DNA of 64,000 nucleotides from an uncultured Eubacterium sp. (GTDB lineage: Bacteria; Bacillota_A; Clostridia; Lachnospirales; Lachnospiraceae). Location: positions 1-64,000 of the forward strand of contig CAJUSH010000002.1 of NCBI GenBank assembly GCA_910589045.1, in the 5' to 3' direction. This document shows positions 25,870-34,306 of the stretch, in pieces. Under the pieces are notes generated by a model. The model was not told the DNA's origin. It saw only the letters and a program-made list of their open reading frames with translations, and did no database searches. The position numbers and the translations under genes are program-made. The number at the start of each line of letters is the position of its first letter. The first letter of the stretch is position 1.

Positions 25870-28359
25870 CTATTTACGGGCCTTCCTCCGCCGGAGCGCA
25901 TCCCGGTAAATGCCGTACAGCTCATAGCATGCAAAGGCATCCTCCGCACTCAGCTGTGCGTTTGAAAAATATGCCTGCTTCACCAGCCGGATATACGCAT
26001 CCGCATCCCCGGCGGCTTCCAGCTTTTCGAGCGCATCCCGGTAGCCCTCGTCGTCCCGGATGACGCTGCCCGGCCTGCGCCGCCGCAAAAGCCTGTGGAT
26101 ACGCCGGTTCATCCGGTTTACGGCCTCTGTGTGACGGCCTGACCGCAGCAGTCCCAAAATCCGCTCCTCACAGCGTCTCTCCCGCTCCCTCAACATACGG
26201 ATAACGGTATAGAGGACAAGCAGCACTGCCCCGGCACCTGCAAGATAACCAAGAAACAGACGAAGCTCTTTTTTCATTCCCTCTGCAGTCCCCTGCGGCT
26301 GTGGCGCAGGAGACTCCCCGGATGTCTCCTGCGGAGTATCCTGCGTTTCTTCCGGCTTCTTTTCCGGCTCCGCCTGCGCATCCGCTTCGTCCCGCGGCTC
26401 TTCTGTTTCCCCGCTTTCATCCTCCGGCTTCTTTTCCGGCTCCGCCGTATCCCCCGCCGCAAAGCCCGGCGTCACCTCCACGGGCAGCCAGCCAAAATCC
26501 TCCAGATAAATCTCCACCCATGCGTGCGCACGCACATCCGTGACACGCGCCGTATAGCCGTCCCCGTCCTTCTCAAAATCGGAGGGAAAAGCAACATAGC
26601 CGCTGGCATAGCGCGCCGGAATGCCGATGGTCTGCAGCATGAGCGTCGCCGCCGACGCATAGTGGACACAGTAGCCCCGCTCGGAGGTGCCCAAAAAATA
26701 GTCGATAGCGTCCGTGCCCTCCGGCAGCGGGTCAAGGCTCTGGCTGTAAGCCCCGAAATGCTGCATCCACTGCTGTACATTCCACGCCTCCACGAGCCGC
26801 ATGTAATTCATAGCCGCCGTCCAGCCGCTATCCCACAGGGAATCCATATAGGAACGCACATCCTCAAAATCATTCTGACCTTGCGCATGCTCGTACAGAA
26901 AATCCGCAATGACCGGATGATCCGATCGCTGACAGCATTGCTCCCTTACCACCGCACTGTACCAGTCCCGCTCCTGACCCGCCGGCACTCCCTGAAAAGC
27001 GGAAGAAGCGCTGATCGTATACCACATGAAATTTTTTGCCAGGTAATACATTTCCAGATATTCCGCGACGGAATCATTCTTCCCGCCGCCCATCATGAGG
27101 CTTCCGCCGTAGCTTCGCATATTCCAGGGACGCCTCGGCGCCACGTCACCCTCCATGGAAAGGCTGTCCGGCAGCGCGCTCACATACGGAAGCGGCGCGC
27201 GCGTCCCAAAATCCCTGCACGTCACCCGATAGCCGTGCTGCCGGGGCTGTGCCATACTCCACCCGCCGCTGTTTAAAAAATCAATCTCCTCCCGGTTGCT
27301 TAAAATATCCTTCCCTGTCCCGTACCATTCAGACAAAAGCATCCCGCCCGCCTCAGAAGCTGAAAGCCCTTCACGCAGTGCCGCGTCCGCAAAAGGCGCC
27401 GTATCCTGCGTCCACTGCCCGTTTTCATAGCGGGACGCCGCAAAGCTCTTCAGATAAATATTTTCCGTCGGCTCGCCCGAGAGCCAGACGCGCAGCACCT
27501 CGCGCCCCGTACCACCCGGCTTATGGTTATCCACCGTACCGTGCTGCTCGAAAAAACCCCACACCGGGAGGGCAAGCGCCGCATCCTCCAGCGCATACTG
27601 CCTCCGCTGAACGCCCTCGTGCAGGTCAACCACACGCAGTGAAACCGATCCGCAGACAAGACCCGTGATGATGCAAACGCATAATACCCCGGCCAGCTGT
27701 GCCGTGCGCACATACCACCGATCCGGCATCGCCGCCCAATGTGCCGCCAGCACAATCCCCGCCGTCAGCAGCAGGAGCATACTGTCCCACTCCGGCGATC
27801 TTCCCACCGCAATATGCGCCGCCAGCACCCCCACCGGAGGCAAAAGCAGCAGCAGGTACATCTGAAATACCGAAGCCAGGATAAAAAAAACGCACAACAA
27901 AAGCAGGCTCCAGAACAAAATCGCCCGCGGCGCCTCCTCCCTCAGACCGTTCGGAAACAGAATACTGATCTTAAAAAAACGGCAGAACTCACGCATGTAG
28001 CCGCGCGCCACATAAAGGCTCCCGTCCTCCAGCGGCAGCCGGTGCGCGGCATAATAGCGGTAAAAGCACCAGCCCGCCGGCAGCAGGGAAAACAGGCGCG
28101 CCCACCGGGCAGCCGGCCTTTTGCTCACGCACAGGACGGAAAGCACGGCAGCCGCAAGGAGCACATACACGAAATAGATTCCCGGAAGCTCCAAATTTTG
28201 CAGCAGGGGGTATGCATCCATGAGCTGCTTATATGCCGCATACATGCTGAGCACAGCGCCCGCAAAGAGCAGCAGGCAGCCGTACCACCCTCCGGACTGC
28301 CGCCTGTGGAGCGGTGCGCGTTTTCCTTTTTGATTCTCCCAGCAGATTCCGTGTTTCAT
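25870..28359 (-). CDS. Membrane transglutaminase-like protein (TgpA/DUF3488 type)
   Basis: 829 aa. About six to seven N-terminal membrane helices (to about residue 250), then an extracellular transglutaminase core with Cys in SERGYCVHYASAATLM, His in RAHAWVEIYL and Asp/Glu near WLPVEVTPGF. A Pro/Glu-rich linker follows (about 635-690), then one more helix and a cytoplasmic DUF4129-like tail. The start overlaps the DUF58 stop by 4 bp. This is the third member of the classic MoxR-DUF58-transglutaminase set, likely acting on cell-surface proteins. Confidence 0.9.
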   Translation of the reverse strand: MKHGICWENQKGKRAPLHRRQSGGWYGCLLLFAGAVLSMYAAYKQLMDAYPLLQNLELPGIYFVYVLLAAAVLSVLCVSKRPAARWARLFSLLPAGWCFYRYYAAHRLPLEDGSLYVARGYMREFCRFFKISILFPNGLREEAPRAILFWSLLLLCVFFILASVFQMYLLLLLPPVGVLAAHIAVGRSPEWDSMLLLLTAGIVLAAHWAAMPDRWYVRTAQLAGVLCVCIITGLVCGSVSLRVVDLHEGVQRRQYALEDAALALPVWGFFEQHGTVDNHKPGGTGREVLRVWLSGEPTENIYLKSFAASRYENGQWTQDTAPFADAALREGLSASEAGGMLLSEWYGTGKDILSNREEIDFLNSGGWSMAQPRQHGYRVTCRDFGTRAPLPYVSALPDSLSMEGDVAPRRPWNMRSYGGSLMMGGGKNDSVAEYLEMYYLAKNFMWYTISASSAFQGVPAGQERDWYSAVVREQCCQRSDHPVIADFLYEHAQGQNDFEDVRSYMDSLWDSGWTAAMNYMRLVEAWNVQQWMQHFGAYSQSLDPLPEGTDAIDYFLGTSERGYCVHYASAATLMLQTIGIPARYASGYVAFPSDFEKDGDGYTARVTDVRAHAWVEIYLEDFGWLPVEVTPGFAAGDTAEPEKKPEDESGETEEPRDEADAQAEPEKKPEETQDTPQETSGESPAPQPQGTAEGMKKELRLFLGYLAGAGAVLLVLYTVIRMLRERERRCEERILGLLRSGRHTEAVNRMNRRIHRLLRRRRPGSVIRDDEGYRDALEKLEAAGDADAYIRLVKQAYFSNAQLSAEDAFACYELYGIYRDALRRRKARK

Positions 28360-29459
28360 AAGTACAGCTCCAATGCTTCCATTTCCTTCACAACAGCACC
28401 TTTTTTTGCAAATGCATAAACAAGCTTCCCATCCAGATACAGCTTTAAATCCCCGTCCAGCCGCAGACAGTGTAAAAACGGCTCACCCCGGTAATCCTGA
28501 CGGTAGCGCTCCTCAAGGCTTCCGCCCGCATCCCGTTTTCCGAAGGCCCCTTCCATATAGAAAAGCTGCCATTCATAAAAATCCTCCTCGCTGTCTACCC
28601 GGGTGCGCACAAGCTTCTGTCCCCCGTCATACCAGCTCACAATGTGCGGGCACTCTGCATCCACAAGCGCAAAGGACAGACTCGCCGCAAGCTGCAAAAA
28701 GCGGTCCTGCTGCGCGCCCTGCTGCCGCCCGTCCTGCCCGCCGAGCAGCAGGATGATCGGACAGCCCTTCGGCAGGCTGTGCTCCCGCACCATCAGCTCC
28801 TGCGTCTTTGCCGTCAGCTTCCAGTGGATGTTCTGCAGCTTGTCGCCCGCCATATATTCCCGGATCTGAAACGTCTCGGACGCATCGTGGCCGCCGCGCA
28901 GATCGTCATACACCTCCGCCTCACCGAAAAATCCCCGCACCGGTGCGGAGATTGTCAGCGAAAGCTCATGTACTGCGGGAAGCAGATGCGTCACCCCGTG
29001 CCCCCTGCCGCCCTTCTCAAGAAAAAACAAGCCTGTCCAGTCATAAATGCGTACCCGGCGCAGACGATACGCATAGCCTCCGGCATAGTGCAGCTGCAAT
29101 AGCCGCTGCTGCCGCTCCTCACCCCGGCGCGGAACCGTAAGCTCCACCCATGTTCGTTGTGCACGCCCCCGCGGAAGCTGACGCACCTCCATCTGTACGA
29201 GCAGCCGTGCCCTCCCGAGCATGGGATGCCTTGCCCGCACAAAAAAAGGCACCGAAAGGGGCTTGTCCGCATCCGAGAGCGCAAGCGCATCCAAAAGCAC
29301 CGCTTCCACCGCCCACAGCCGATAAACCAGCAGCAGCAGGCCGGCTGCGGTAAGTCCTGCGATACAAAGCCCGAGAAGCGCAAGCTGGGCGCTCTGATAG
29401 AGCGCCGCTATATACAAAAGGAAGGCCGCCAGAAGCGCCGCCCCGATCATATGGCTCAT
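28356..29459 (-). CDS. DUF58 membrane-anchored protein
   Basis: This 367-aa protein has two N-terminal helices and a DUF58/VWA-like core with YDDLRGGHDASETFQIREYMAGD then NIHWKLTAKTQELMVRE, the family signature. It overlaps both neighbours by 4 bp, so the three genes are tightly coupled. DUF58 proteins are thought to be substrates or adaptors of MoxR ATPases. Confidence 0.92.
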   Translation of the reverse strand: MSHMIGAALLAAFLLYIAALYQSAQLALLGLCIAGLTAAGLLLLVYRLWAVEAVLLDALALSDADKPLSVPFFVRARHPMLGRARLLVQMEVRQLPRGRAQRTWVELTVPRRGEERQQRLLQLHYAGGYAYRLRRVRIYDWTGLFFLEKGGRGHGVTHLLPAVHELSLTISAPVRGFFGEAEVYDDLRGGHDASETFQIREYMAGDKLQNIHWKLTAKTQELMVREHSLPKGCPIILLLGGQDGRQQGAQQDRFLQLAASLSFALVDAECPHIVSWYDGGQKLVRTRVDSEEDFYEWQLFYMEGAFGKRDAGGSLEERYRQDYRGEPFLHCLRLDGDLKLYLDGKLVYAFAKKGAVVKEMEALELYL

Positions 29460-30421
29460 GCGCCCGCTCCTGCCAGGGGCAGCTTCTTTTCAAACGATGC
29501 GGGCCGGGACACAGTGGACAAAATCTCACCGAGCACCTGCTTTGCACTCAGCTTTGCAACCCGCGCCTTCGTATTCAAAACGATGCGGTGCGCGGCCACC
29601 TCCGGAAAAACGTCCGCCGCGTCCTCCGGCAGCACATAATCCCTGCCCTTCACAAAGGCCCACGCCTTTGCCATCCGCACGCAGGCGATGGTGCCCCTGG
29701 GGCTCACGCCCAGCTCGATGGACGTATGTTCCCGGGTCGCCGTCACCAGCCTCGTGATGTACTCGTAAATGCTCTCATGCACATATACCGCATCCGCCTC
29801 GCACTGCAGACCAACCATCCCCTTTGCATCGATCACCGGCTCAATCTGCCCGACACTGCTCCTGCTGCTCTTTCCCCGGGCGATGAGAAGCTCGCTTTCA
29901 AAGTCGGGATAGCCCATGCTCATACGGATCATAAAGCGGTCAAGCTGGGATTCGGGCAAAAGCTGTGTACCGGCACTTCCCTTCGGGTTTTCCGTAGCCA
30001 TAACCAAAAACGGCTCCGGCAGCGCATGGGAAACACCGTCCACCGTCACGCATCTCTCTTCCATGACCTCAAGCAGCGCCGACTGTGTTTTCGGGGATGT
30101 CCGGTTGATCTCGTCCGCGAGAAACAGATTGCACATAATGGCGCCCTCGCGGTAGAAGAAGCTGCCCTTCCCCTTATCGTACATCATAAATCCAAGTATA
30201 TCGGCCGGAAGCACGTCCGGCGTAAACTGCATCCGATGGTTTTCCAGCGCCAGCGCTGCGGAGAAGGCGAGCGCCAGCGTGGTTTTACCCACGCCCGGCA
30301 CATCCTCGATCAGGATATGCCCGCCCGCCAGCATCGCCGCAAAGGCTTTTTCGATACAGTCATCCTTTCCGGAGATCACCTTGCGCACCTCCGCAAAAAT
30401 CCGTTCGACAATCTGGTTCAT
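29456..30421 (-). CDS. MoxR-family AAA+ ATPase
   Basis: 321 aa. Walker A EDVPGVGKTTLA, Walker B FLADEINRTSPKTQSALLE, sensor 1 MATENP, Arg finger in LLPESQLDRFMI and sensor 2 SPRGTIA. This is a chaperone-like ATPase that works with the DUF58 protein encoded next. AAAGGG precedes ATG 30421. It lies 93 bp after hflC; the gap contains a GC-rich hairpin without a T run, so read-through from hflKC is possible. Confidence 0.93.
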   Translation of the reverse strand: MNQIVERIFAEVRKVISGKDDCIEKAFAAMLAGGHILIEDVPGVGKTTLALAFSAALALENHRMQFTPDVLPADILGFMMYDKGKGSFFYREGAIMCNLFLADEINRTSPKTQSALLEVMEERCVTVDGVSHALPEPFLVMATENPKGSAGTQLLPESQLDRFMIRMSMGYPDFESELLIARGKSSRSSVGQIEPVIDAKGMVGLQCEADAVYVHESIYEYITRLVTATREHTSIELGVSPRGTIACVRMAKAWAFVKGRDYVLPEDAADVFPEVAAHRIVLNTKARVAKLSAKQVLGEILSTVSRPASFEKKLPLAGAGA

Positions 30422-30514
30422 CCGCTTTCCCTTTCTGTATGTGTAACCGCAGGCGGCCGTCGGCCTGCAAGGCCGCAGCCGCCCGAATAACAGCTATTAA
30501 AATTATATCACGGT

Positions 30515-31390
30515 TCAATATCCGTAAAATATATCCGCCAGAGGCGATGTCTCATCAATAATCAGCGTCTTGTTCTCGCCCCGCATCGTCGCCTTTGCCG
30601 CGTCCAATGCCCGCAGAAACAGGTAAAAATCCGCCTTTTCCTGATTGTTATAGGCGTTGCTCAAAATCCGCATATACTCTGCCTCGCCCTTCGCAACGAT
30701 CTCCTCCGCCTGCGCATCCGCCTCGGACTGCATGACCGTGATCTCTGCCTTTGTATTGTTGGAGATCTCCTTTGCCTCCTCTTCACCCTCCGCCTGATAG
30801 GTCGCAGCGATGTTGTTCCGCTCGGAGATCATCCGCTCGTAAACCGCCGCCTTGTTCTCATCGGGCAGATCAAGGGATTTTGTCTCCACCGCCAGAAGCG
30901 TAATGCCGTACTGCTCTAACGTATCCCCGATATTTGCCTTGATGGATGCCGCCAGCTCACCGTCGCGCCCGCTGATAACCTCCTCCTGTGAGAGGGAGCT
31001 GATCACGTTTTTCAGGCTGTTGTAAACGATCGTGTTAATGCGGTACTCCGCATTGCTCTTCTGCGCGCTTAATGTCTGCGTGTACTTCTGGGGATCGTTG
31101 ATGCGCCAGAGCGCGAAGCAGTCCGCAATCATGGATTTCTTATCCTTCGTCATCACATCGCTCACCGCCAGATCGTAGAGCAGCACCTCATTTTCAATCT
31201 TGTCCACCTTCTGTATAAATGGAACCTTGAAGCTCAGCCCCGCCGATTCCCTCACCGACACGATTTTTCCAAACTGCTTGACGACCGCGTACTCGTTCGG
31301 ATAGGTTACTACAATGCTCGAAAGACCCAGCACGAGCACCACCGCCGCAAACAGTAAAACCAGCCATTTTCCGCCTTTACTCTTCTTCAT
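30515..31390 (-). CDS. hflC: HflC-like prohibitin-domain membrane protein
   Basis: 291 aa. N-terminal membrane anchor (about 8-30), SPFH/band-7 domain from TYPNEYAVVKQFGK, and a coiled, Ala/Glu-rich stretch. The C-terminus is FYGY. It forms a membrane complex with HflK that, in E. coli, surrounds and restrains the protease FtsH. ATG 31390 overlaps hflK by 14 bp; the longer upstream frame is hflK sequence. Confidence 0.9.
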   Translation of the reverse strand: MKKSKGGKWLVLLFAAVVLVLGLSSIVVTYPNEYAVVKQFGKIVSVRESAGLSFKVPFIQKVDKIENEVLLYDLAVSDVMTKDKKSMIADCFALWRINDPQKYTQTLSAQKSNAEYRINTIVYNSLKNVISSLSQEEVISGRDGELAASIKANIGDTLEQYGITLLAVETKSLDLPDENKAAVYERMISERNNIAATYQAEGEEEAKEISNNTKAEITVMQSEADAQAEEIVAKGEAEYMRILSNAYNNQEKADFYLFLRALDAAKATMRGENKTLIIDETSPLADIFYGY

Positions 31391-32432
31391 CCTTGCCGCC
31401 TCCCGTCTGCTCTGATGCGCTGCCCAAATCCAGGTTTGCAAAGCTCTCCAAGGGCAGCATCGTCTGCGTGCTGCCGTCACTCTTTGTGATAATCACCTTC
31501 ATATCCGGCAGAATCTCCTCCATCGTCTCATAGAACATCCGCTGCTTTGTGATGAGCGGATACTTTTTATACTCCGCAAACAGCTCATTTAGACGGGCGA
31601 CCTGTCCGTTCGCCTCGTTGACGCGCTCCTGCGCCTGTGCGTTTGCTGTCTTTAACGTCTCGTCCACCTTTGCGCGCGCCGCGGGAATTTCCTCGTTGCG
31701 CTTCTGGTTTGCCTTATTGATGGACGTCTCCTTGCCCTGCTTTGCGTTCTCCACATTTTTAAAGGCATCGATGACCTCCGCCGTGGGCGGCTCCGCATCC
31801 TGGATCGTAATGTTCACAAGCTGGATGCCGATATCCTCCGTATCCAGGCGGGAAATAATCTTTTCCTTGATGGATGCCTGGATCTCGTTTTTTCCGGTAG
31901 TGATCACGCTGTCCACATCATAAAGCCCGATGGTGTCGCGGATATAGCTCTGCGTCAGATTTTTCAAAATCGCCACCGGGCTTTCCGAGCGGTAAAGATA
32001 CTTGGTCGGCTCGGTCACACGGTATTCCACATAAAAATCCACATTGACAAAGTTGTAATCCCGCGTGATCATAAAGGACTCCGCATCGATGGACTCGTTG
32101 GTCTCTCTGTCATAGCCGATGCTAAAGCCGTTGATCGTTTTCGGCACGCGGTCAAGCTGCTGCACCACGGGTGCCTTGATGTGGATGCCCGGCTCGTCCA
32201 CCACCGCGGGCACGCCGAAGGTCGTGATGACCGCATACTCGCTCTCCTTTAAGGAATACACGCTCCCCATAAGGCAATAGCCCACGGCGAGCAGCAATAT
32301 TACAATAAGGAAGTTCCGTCCCATCTTCGCACCGGAAAGCTTTTTCTCTCTCCTTGCGCTTGTTCCGCCCGAATCCATGTCAGGCGCGGCTTCCGTAAAC
32401 GTCGCCCCTTTCTTTCTTTTTCCAAATAGCAT
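31377..32432 (-). CDS. hflK: HflK-like prohibitin-domain membrane protein
   Basis: 351 aa. A cytoplasmic N-terminal tail of about 38 residues, a membrane helix (about 40-60), an SPFH domain from LKESEYAVITTFG, and a coiled region with NAQAQERVNEANG. The C-terminus is acidic (GGGKDEEE). AAAGGAGG precedes the ATG. It is the first gene of hflK-hflC and is separated from the peptide gene upstream by a terminator. Confidence 0.9.
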   Translation of the reverse strand: MLFGKRKKGATFTEAAPDMDSGGTSARREKKLSGAKMGRNFLIVILLLAVGYCLMGSVYSLKESEYAVITTFGVPAVVDEPGIHIKAPVVQQLDRVPKTINGFSIGYDRETNESIDAESFMITRDYNFVNVDFYVEYRVTEPTKYLYRSESPVAILKNLTQSYIRDTIGLYDVDSVITTGKNEIQASIKEKIISRLDTEDIGIQLVNITIQDAEPPTAEVIDAFKNVENAKQGKETSINKANQKRNEEIPAARAKVDETLKTANAQAQERVNEANGQVARLNELFAEYKKYPLITKQRMFYETMEEILPDMKVIITKSDGSTQTMLPLESFANLDLGSASEQTGGGKDEEE

Positions 32433-32572
32433 ATACTTCCTCCTTTGTGGCTCTCACAATTAACGGACTTCTTGTCTGGAAGCGGCACATGCCGCTGCCA
32501 TTTATTTTACCCTTTTCGGGAGAAGAAAGCAATGCTATTCTTTTGGCAGGGAAAATGCGGTGTAACTATTCG

Positions 32573-32630
32573 GTTGCCTTTCATGGGTCGGGAATGCGCA
32601 TTTACGGCAAATCGTGGGCTGAACTGTTAC
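32573..32630. repeat. Degenerate copy of the interspersed repeat end
   Basis: The segment gtaactattcgg...tttcatgggtcgggaatgcgcatttac and a following gttac resemble the element end gttacttttcacgggtcaggaatgcgcatttac at 33237-33382 (reverse strand). It lies in the gap between hflK and the terminator of the peptide gene. Confidence 0.5.
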
Positions 32631-32650
32631 ATGCTGTTACGTTTTTGTGT

Positions 32651-32696
32651 AAAGAAAAAACAATCTGCGTCAGACGTTTGATCTGTACGCAGATTG
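32651..32696 (-). terminator. Terminator of the leftward peptide gene
   Basis: CAATCTGCGT and ACGCAGATTG form a perfect 10-bp stem (32661-32696) with a 16-nt loop. On the - strand TTTTTTCTTT follows. It lies 15 bp beyond the stop of the gene at 32711-33076. Confidence 0.88.
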
Positions 32697-32710
32697 ATCT
32701 TTCATTTTCC

Positions 32711-33076
32711 TTACATTGCCCAGTCAGTAACCGGATCATCCGGACCATAGCCCTTTTTCTCCCAGCTCGGCTTGCGGTTTCCGTTGTCCACATCGTAGCT
32801 GGAAGCATTGCCGGACTCCACGTAGTGTGTCTCCAAACCGCATCCATTACCTGTATTCGCCGGGCATCCGAGACATGCGAACTGCTGCTTGTAGCCCCTG
32901 GTCGTGCCACCCCAATCCGAATAATCCGGAGCCTGCCATACGCCCTTCATATATACACTGTCACATTTCGGGCCATTGCCGGATGTGTTTGAAGACGACG
33001 TACCGCCGCTGGCCATGTAGACACCCTCCGCCAGGCCGTCCTGTTCAACAATCATTGGCTTCACATACCTGTTCAT
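32711..33076 (-). CDS. Putative exported peptide precursor with GLAEGVYMASG leader, 4-Cys core
   Basis: 121 aa, no classical signal peptide. Residues 1-25 hold KP at 6-7 and GLAEGVYMASG at 14-24. The remainder is rich in Gly, Ser, Asn, Asp and Tyr with four cysteines (38, 68, 71, 79, the last three as CLGC-N7-C) and ends in DWAM. The rightward gene at 33698 repeats the same leader at identical positions. ATG 33076 has GGAGGGAG upstream; an earlier in-frame Met has none. It is divergent from the companion peptide and exporter. I do not recognise a named family; a modified peptide, bacteriocin-like product or cell-surface peptide are all possible. Confidence 0.7.
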   Translation of the reverse strand: MNRYVKPMIVEQDGLAEGVYMASGGTSSSNTSGNGPKCDSVYMKGVWQAPDYSDWGGTTRGYKQQFACLGCPANTGNGCGLETHYVESGNASSYDVDNGNRKPSWEKKGYGPDDPVTDWAM

Positions 33077-33582
33077 CGCTTTCTCCCTCCCTTCTTTATC
33101 AGATTTATGCTTATGTAATACAATTTTAGCAGCTAACAAAAATACCCTATTTCGCTGACTTTTTTTAATTATATCATATTATTTCGATTTTCAATACATG
33201 AATTTAAAAAATATTCGCTTGTCAGAAACAACGACGGTTACTATTCACGGCTCGGGAGCCGCTCATAGTAACGATTCGGGGCGATATTCAGAGTTTTGCT
33301 TCGCAAAAATCGCCCCTCACACCTGAATCATGTTCTTACGGACTGCGCAGTAAATGCGCATTCCTGACCCGTGAAAAGTAACCAACAACGTTACGTTTCA
33401 CACCTGCGCCAAACTGCTCCGCTGACAGGCGTATAAAACAATACGGTCATGGTTCCAAACGCCTGTGCGTTGCCCTGTATCTCATCATTTTTGCTAAATT
33501 CACTCTCCGAAATTGCACAAAATTACACAAAAAATTCACATTTCAAATTTAAAGGTTGACGCATAATATAGAAAGGAATAAA
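33077..33582. other. Divergent control region of the peptide locus
   Basis: This 500-bp gene-free stretch is AT-rich at both ends and carries an inserted repeat (33237-33382) in its middle. Near the right end, TAATAT (about 33563) lies just before the 26-aa ORF and may be its -10 box, with a weak -35 TTTCAA 17 bp upstream. The segment 33390-33420 (gttacgtttcacac then gcgccaaactg) resembles the reverse complement of 55957-55998, a second weak repeat. Confidence 0.45.
33237..33382. mobile_element. MITE-like element, copy A (146 bp)
   Basis: The element starts GTTACTATTCACGGCTC and ends GACCCGTGAAAAGTAAC, inverted ends matching at about 15 of 17 positions. Flanks are caacgacg on the left and caacaacg on the right, an 8-bp target duplication with one mismatch. 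Internal hairpins: GTTACTAT/ATAGTAAC at the left end, GGGGCGAT/ATCGCCCC in the middle, TGCGC/GCGCA near the right end. It is over 90 percent identical by eye to the reverse complement of 44844-44982. No transposase is encoded. Confidence 0.85.
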
Positions 33583-33663
33583 ATGAAAATTAACAAAAAG
33601 AACGATAACGGCGCTGATGATAGGGAATATGCGCCGCTGTCAAATACGGATTATTTCATGTGA
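33583..33663 (+). CDS. 26-aa small ORF upstream of the second peptide gene
   Basis: ATG 33583 with AAAGGAA 5 nt upstream opens a 26-codon frame starting MKINKKND and ending NTDYFM, stopped by TGA at 33661-33663. It is polar, with a Lys-rich start and an acidic middle. It sits 34 bp before the 148-aa peptide gene on the same strand and probably shares its transcript. Possible roles are a leader peptide, a signalling peptide or a small precursor. No homologue is known to me. Confidence 0.5.
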   Translation: MKINKKNDNGADDREYAPLSNTDYFM

Positions 33664-33697
33664 AAAAAATTAAATTCCAAGAAAAGGAGCGATTTTT

Positions 33698-34144
33698 ATG
33701 AAAAATTACGAAAAGCCCATCGCGCTCGTCAACAGCGGGCTGGCAGAGGGCGTGTTTATGGCAAGCGGTGCCGGTAACGCAGAATGCTGGACGGTAAGTG
33801 CTAAATCTGTACAGGACTGGAACGGTTCCCACAACGTATTTGAAGTTTCTTGTAAACATTCCACCGCGGTAGAGCATATCTCATCTGCTTCAACCGTAAG
33901 CCTGACATTCAGCAGTCCCATTACAGATGCATACTCCGAGTTTCCCTGTGTGTTCAGCGGAAACACTGTCACGGTTACGCGCACGCTTCTTGCAGATGCG
34001 TATAATTCCGGTGACAGCGTAACCTACAAGGTCTGGGCCAAAGCTGCAGACGAGGCTACAACAAAATCATTGCATGTAGACGCTGCAACCATTTCCTGCA
34101 CGAAATCTGTAAATGTTCAGGGTGGCGGCGCAGACGGCAACTAA
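33698..34144 (+). CDS. Putative exported peptide/protein precursor with GLAEGVFMASG leader
   Basis: 148 aa, no signal peptide. The first 25 residues copy the leader of the divergent gene: KP at 6-7, GLAEGV at 14-19, MASG at 21-24. The remainder is unrelated: Ser/Thr/Val-rich and apparently beta-strand-forming, with cysteines at 30, 52, 84 and 134, ending GGGADGN. AAAGGAG lies 7 nt before the ATG. A strong terminator and then an exporter gene follow. A shared leader with different cargo suggests that the leader is an export or processing tag. Confidence 0.72.
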   Translation: MKNYEKPIALVNSGLAEGVFMASGAGNAECWTVSAKSVQDWNGSHNVFEVSCKHSTAVEHISSASTVSLTFSSPITDAYSEFPCVFSGNTVTVTRTLLADAYNSGDSVTYKVWAKAADEATTKSLHVDAATISCTKSVNVQGGGADGN

Positions 34145-34200
34145 TCCTTCCACCCATATTTTACACACATTGTTTTTATGAGATTTGGCATATTTTACAG

Positions 34201-34234
34201 GCAGCATCACTTTCAAACAGTGATGCTGCTTTTT
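34201..34234 (+). terminator. Terminator between the peptide gene and exporter
   Basis: GCAGCATCACT and AGTGATGCTGC form a perfect 11-bp stem (34201-34229) with a 7-nt loop, followed by TTTTT. Partial read-through would give much more peptide than exporter mRNA, which is common in bacteriocin loci. Confidence 0.9.
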
Positions 34235-34306
34235 AAGTCACGTCTGCTTCGGAGGTTGATTCGACTGTAACCATTACTCTACATTCCCGGAAAGGAATCC
34301 CGTCAT

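Noticed and set aside
30446..30490. Terminator between hflC and moxR
   Set aside because: A GC-rich hairpin can form but there is no T-tract on the transcribed strand.
31391..31480. 30-residue N-terminal extension of HflC
   Set aside because: It is hflK sequence read in another frame; MKKSKGG at 31390 directly precedes the membrane anchor.
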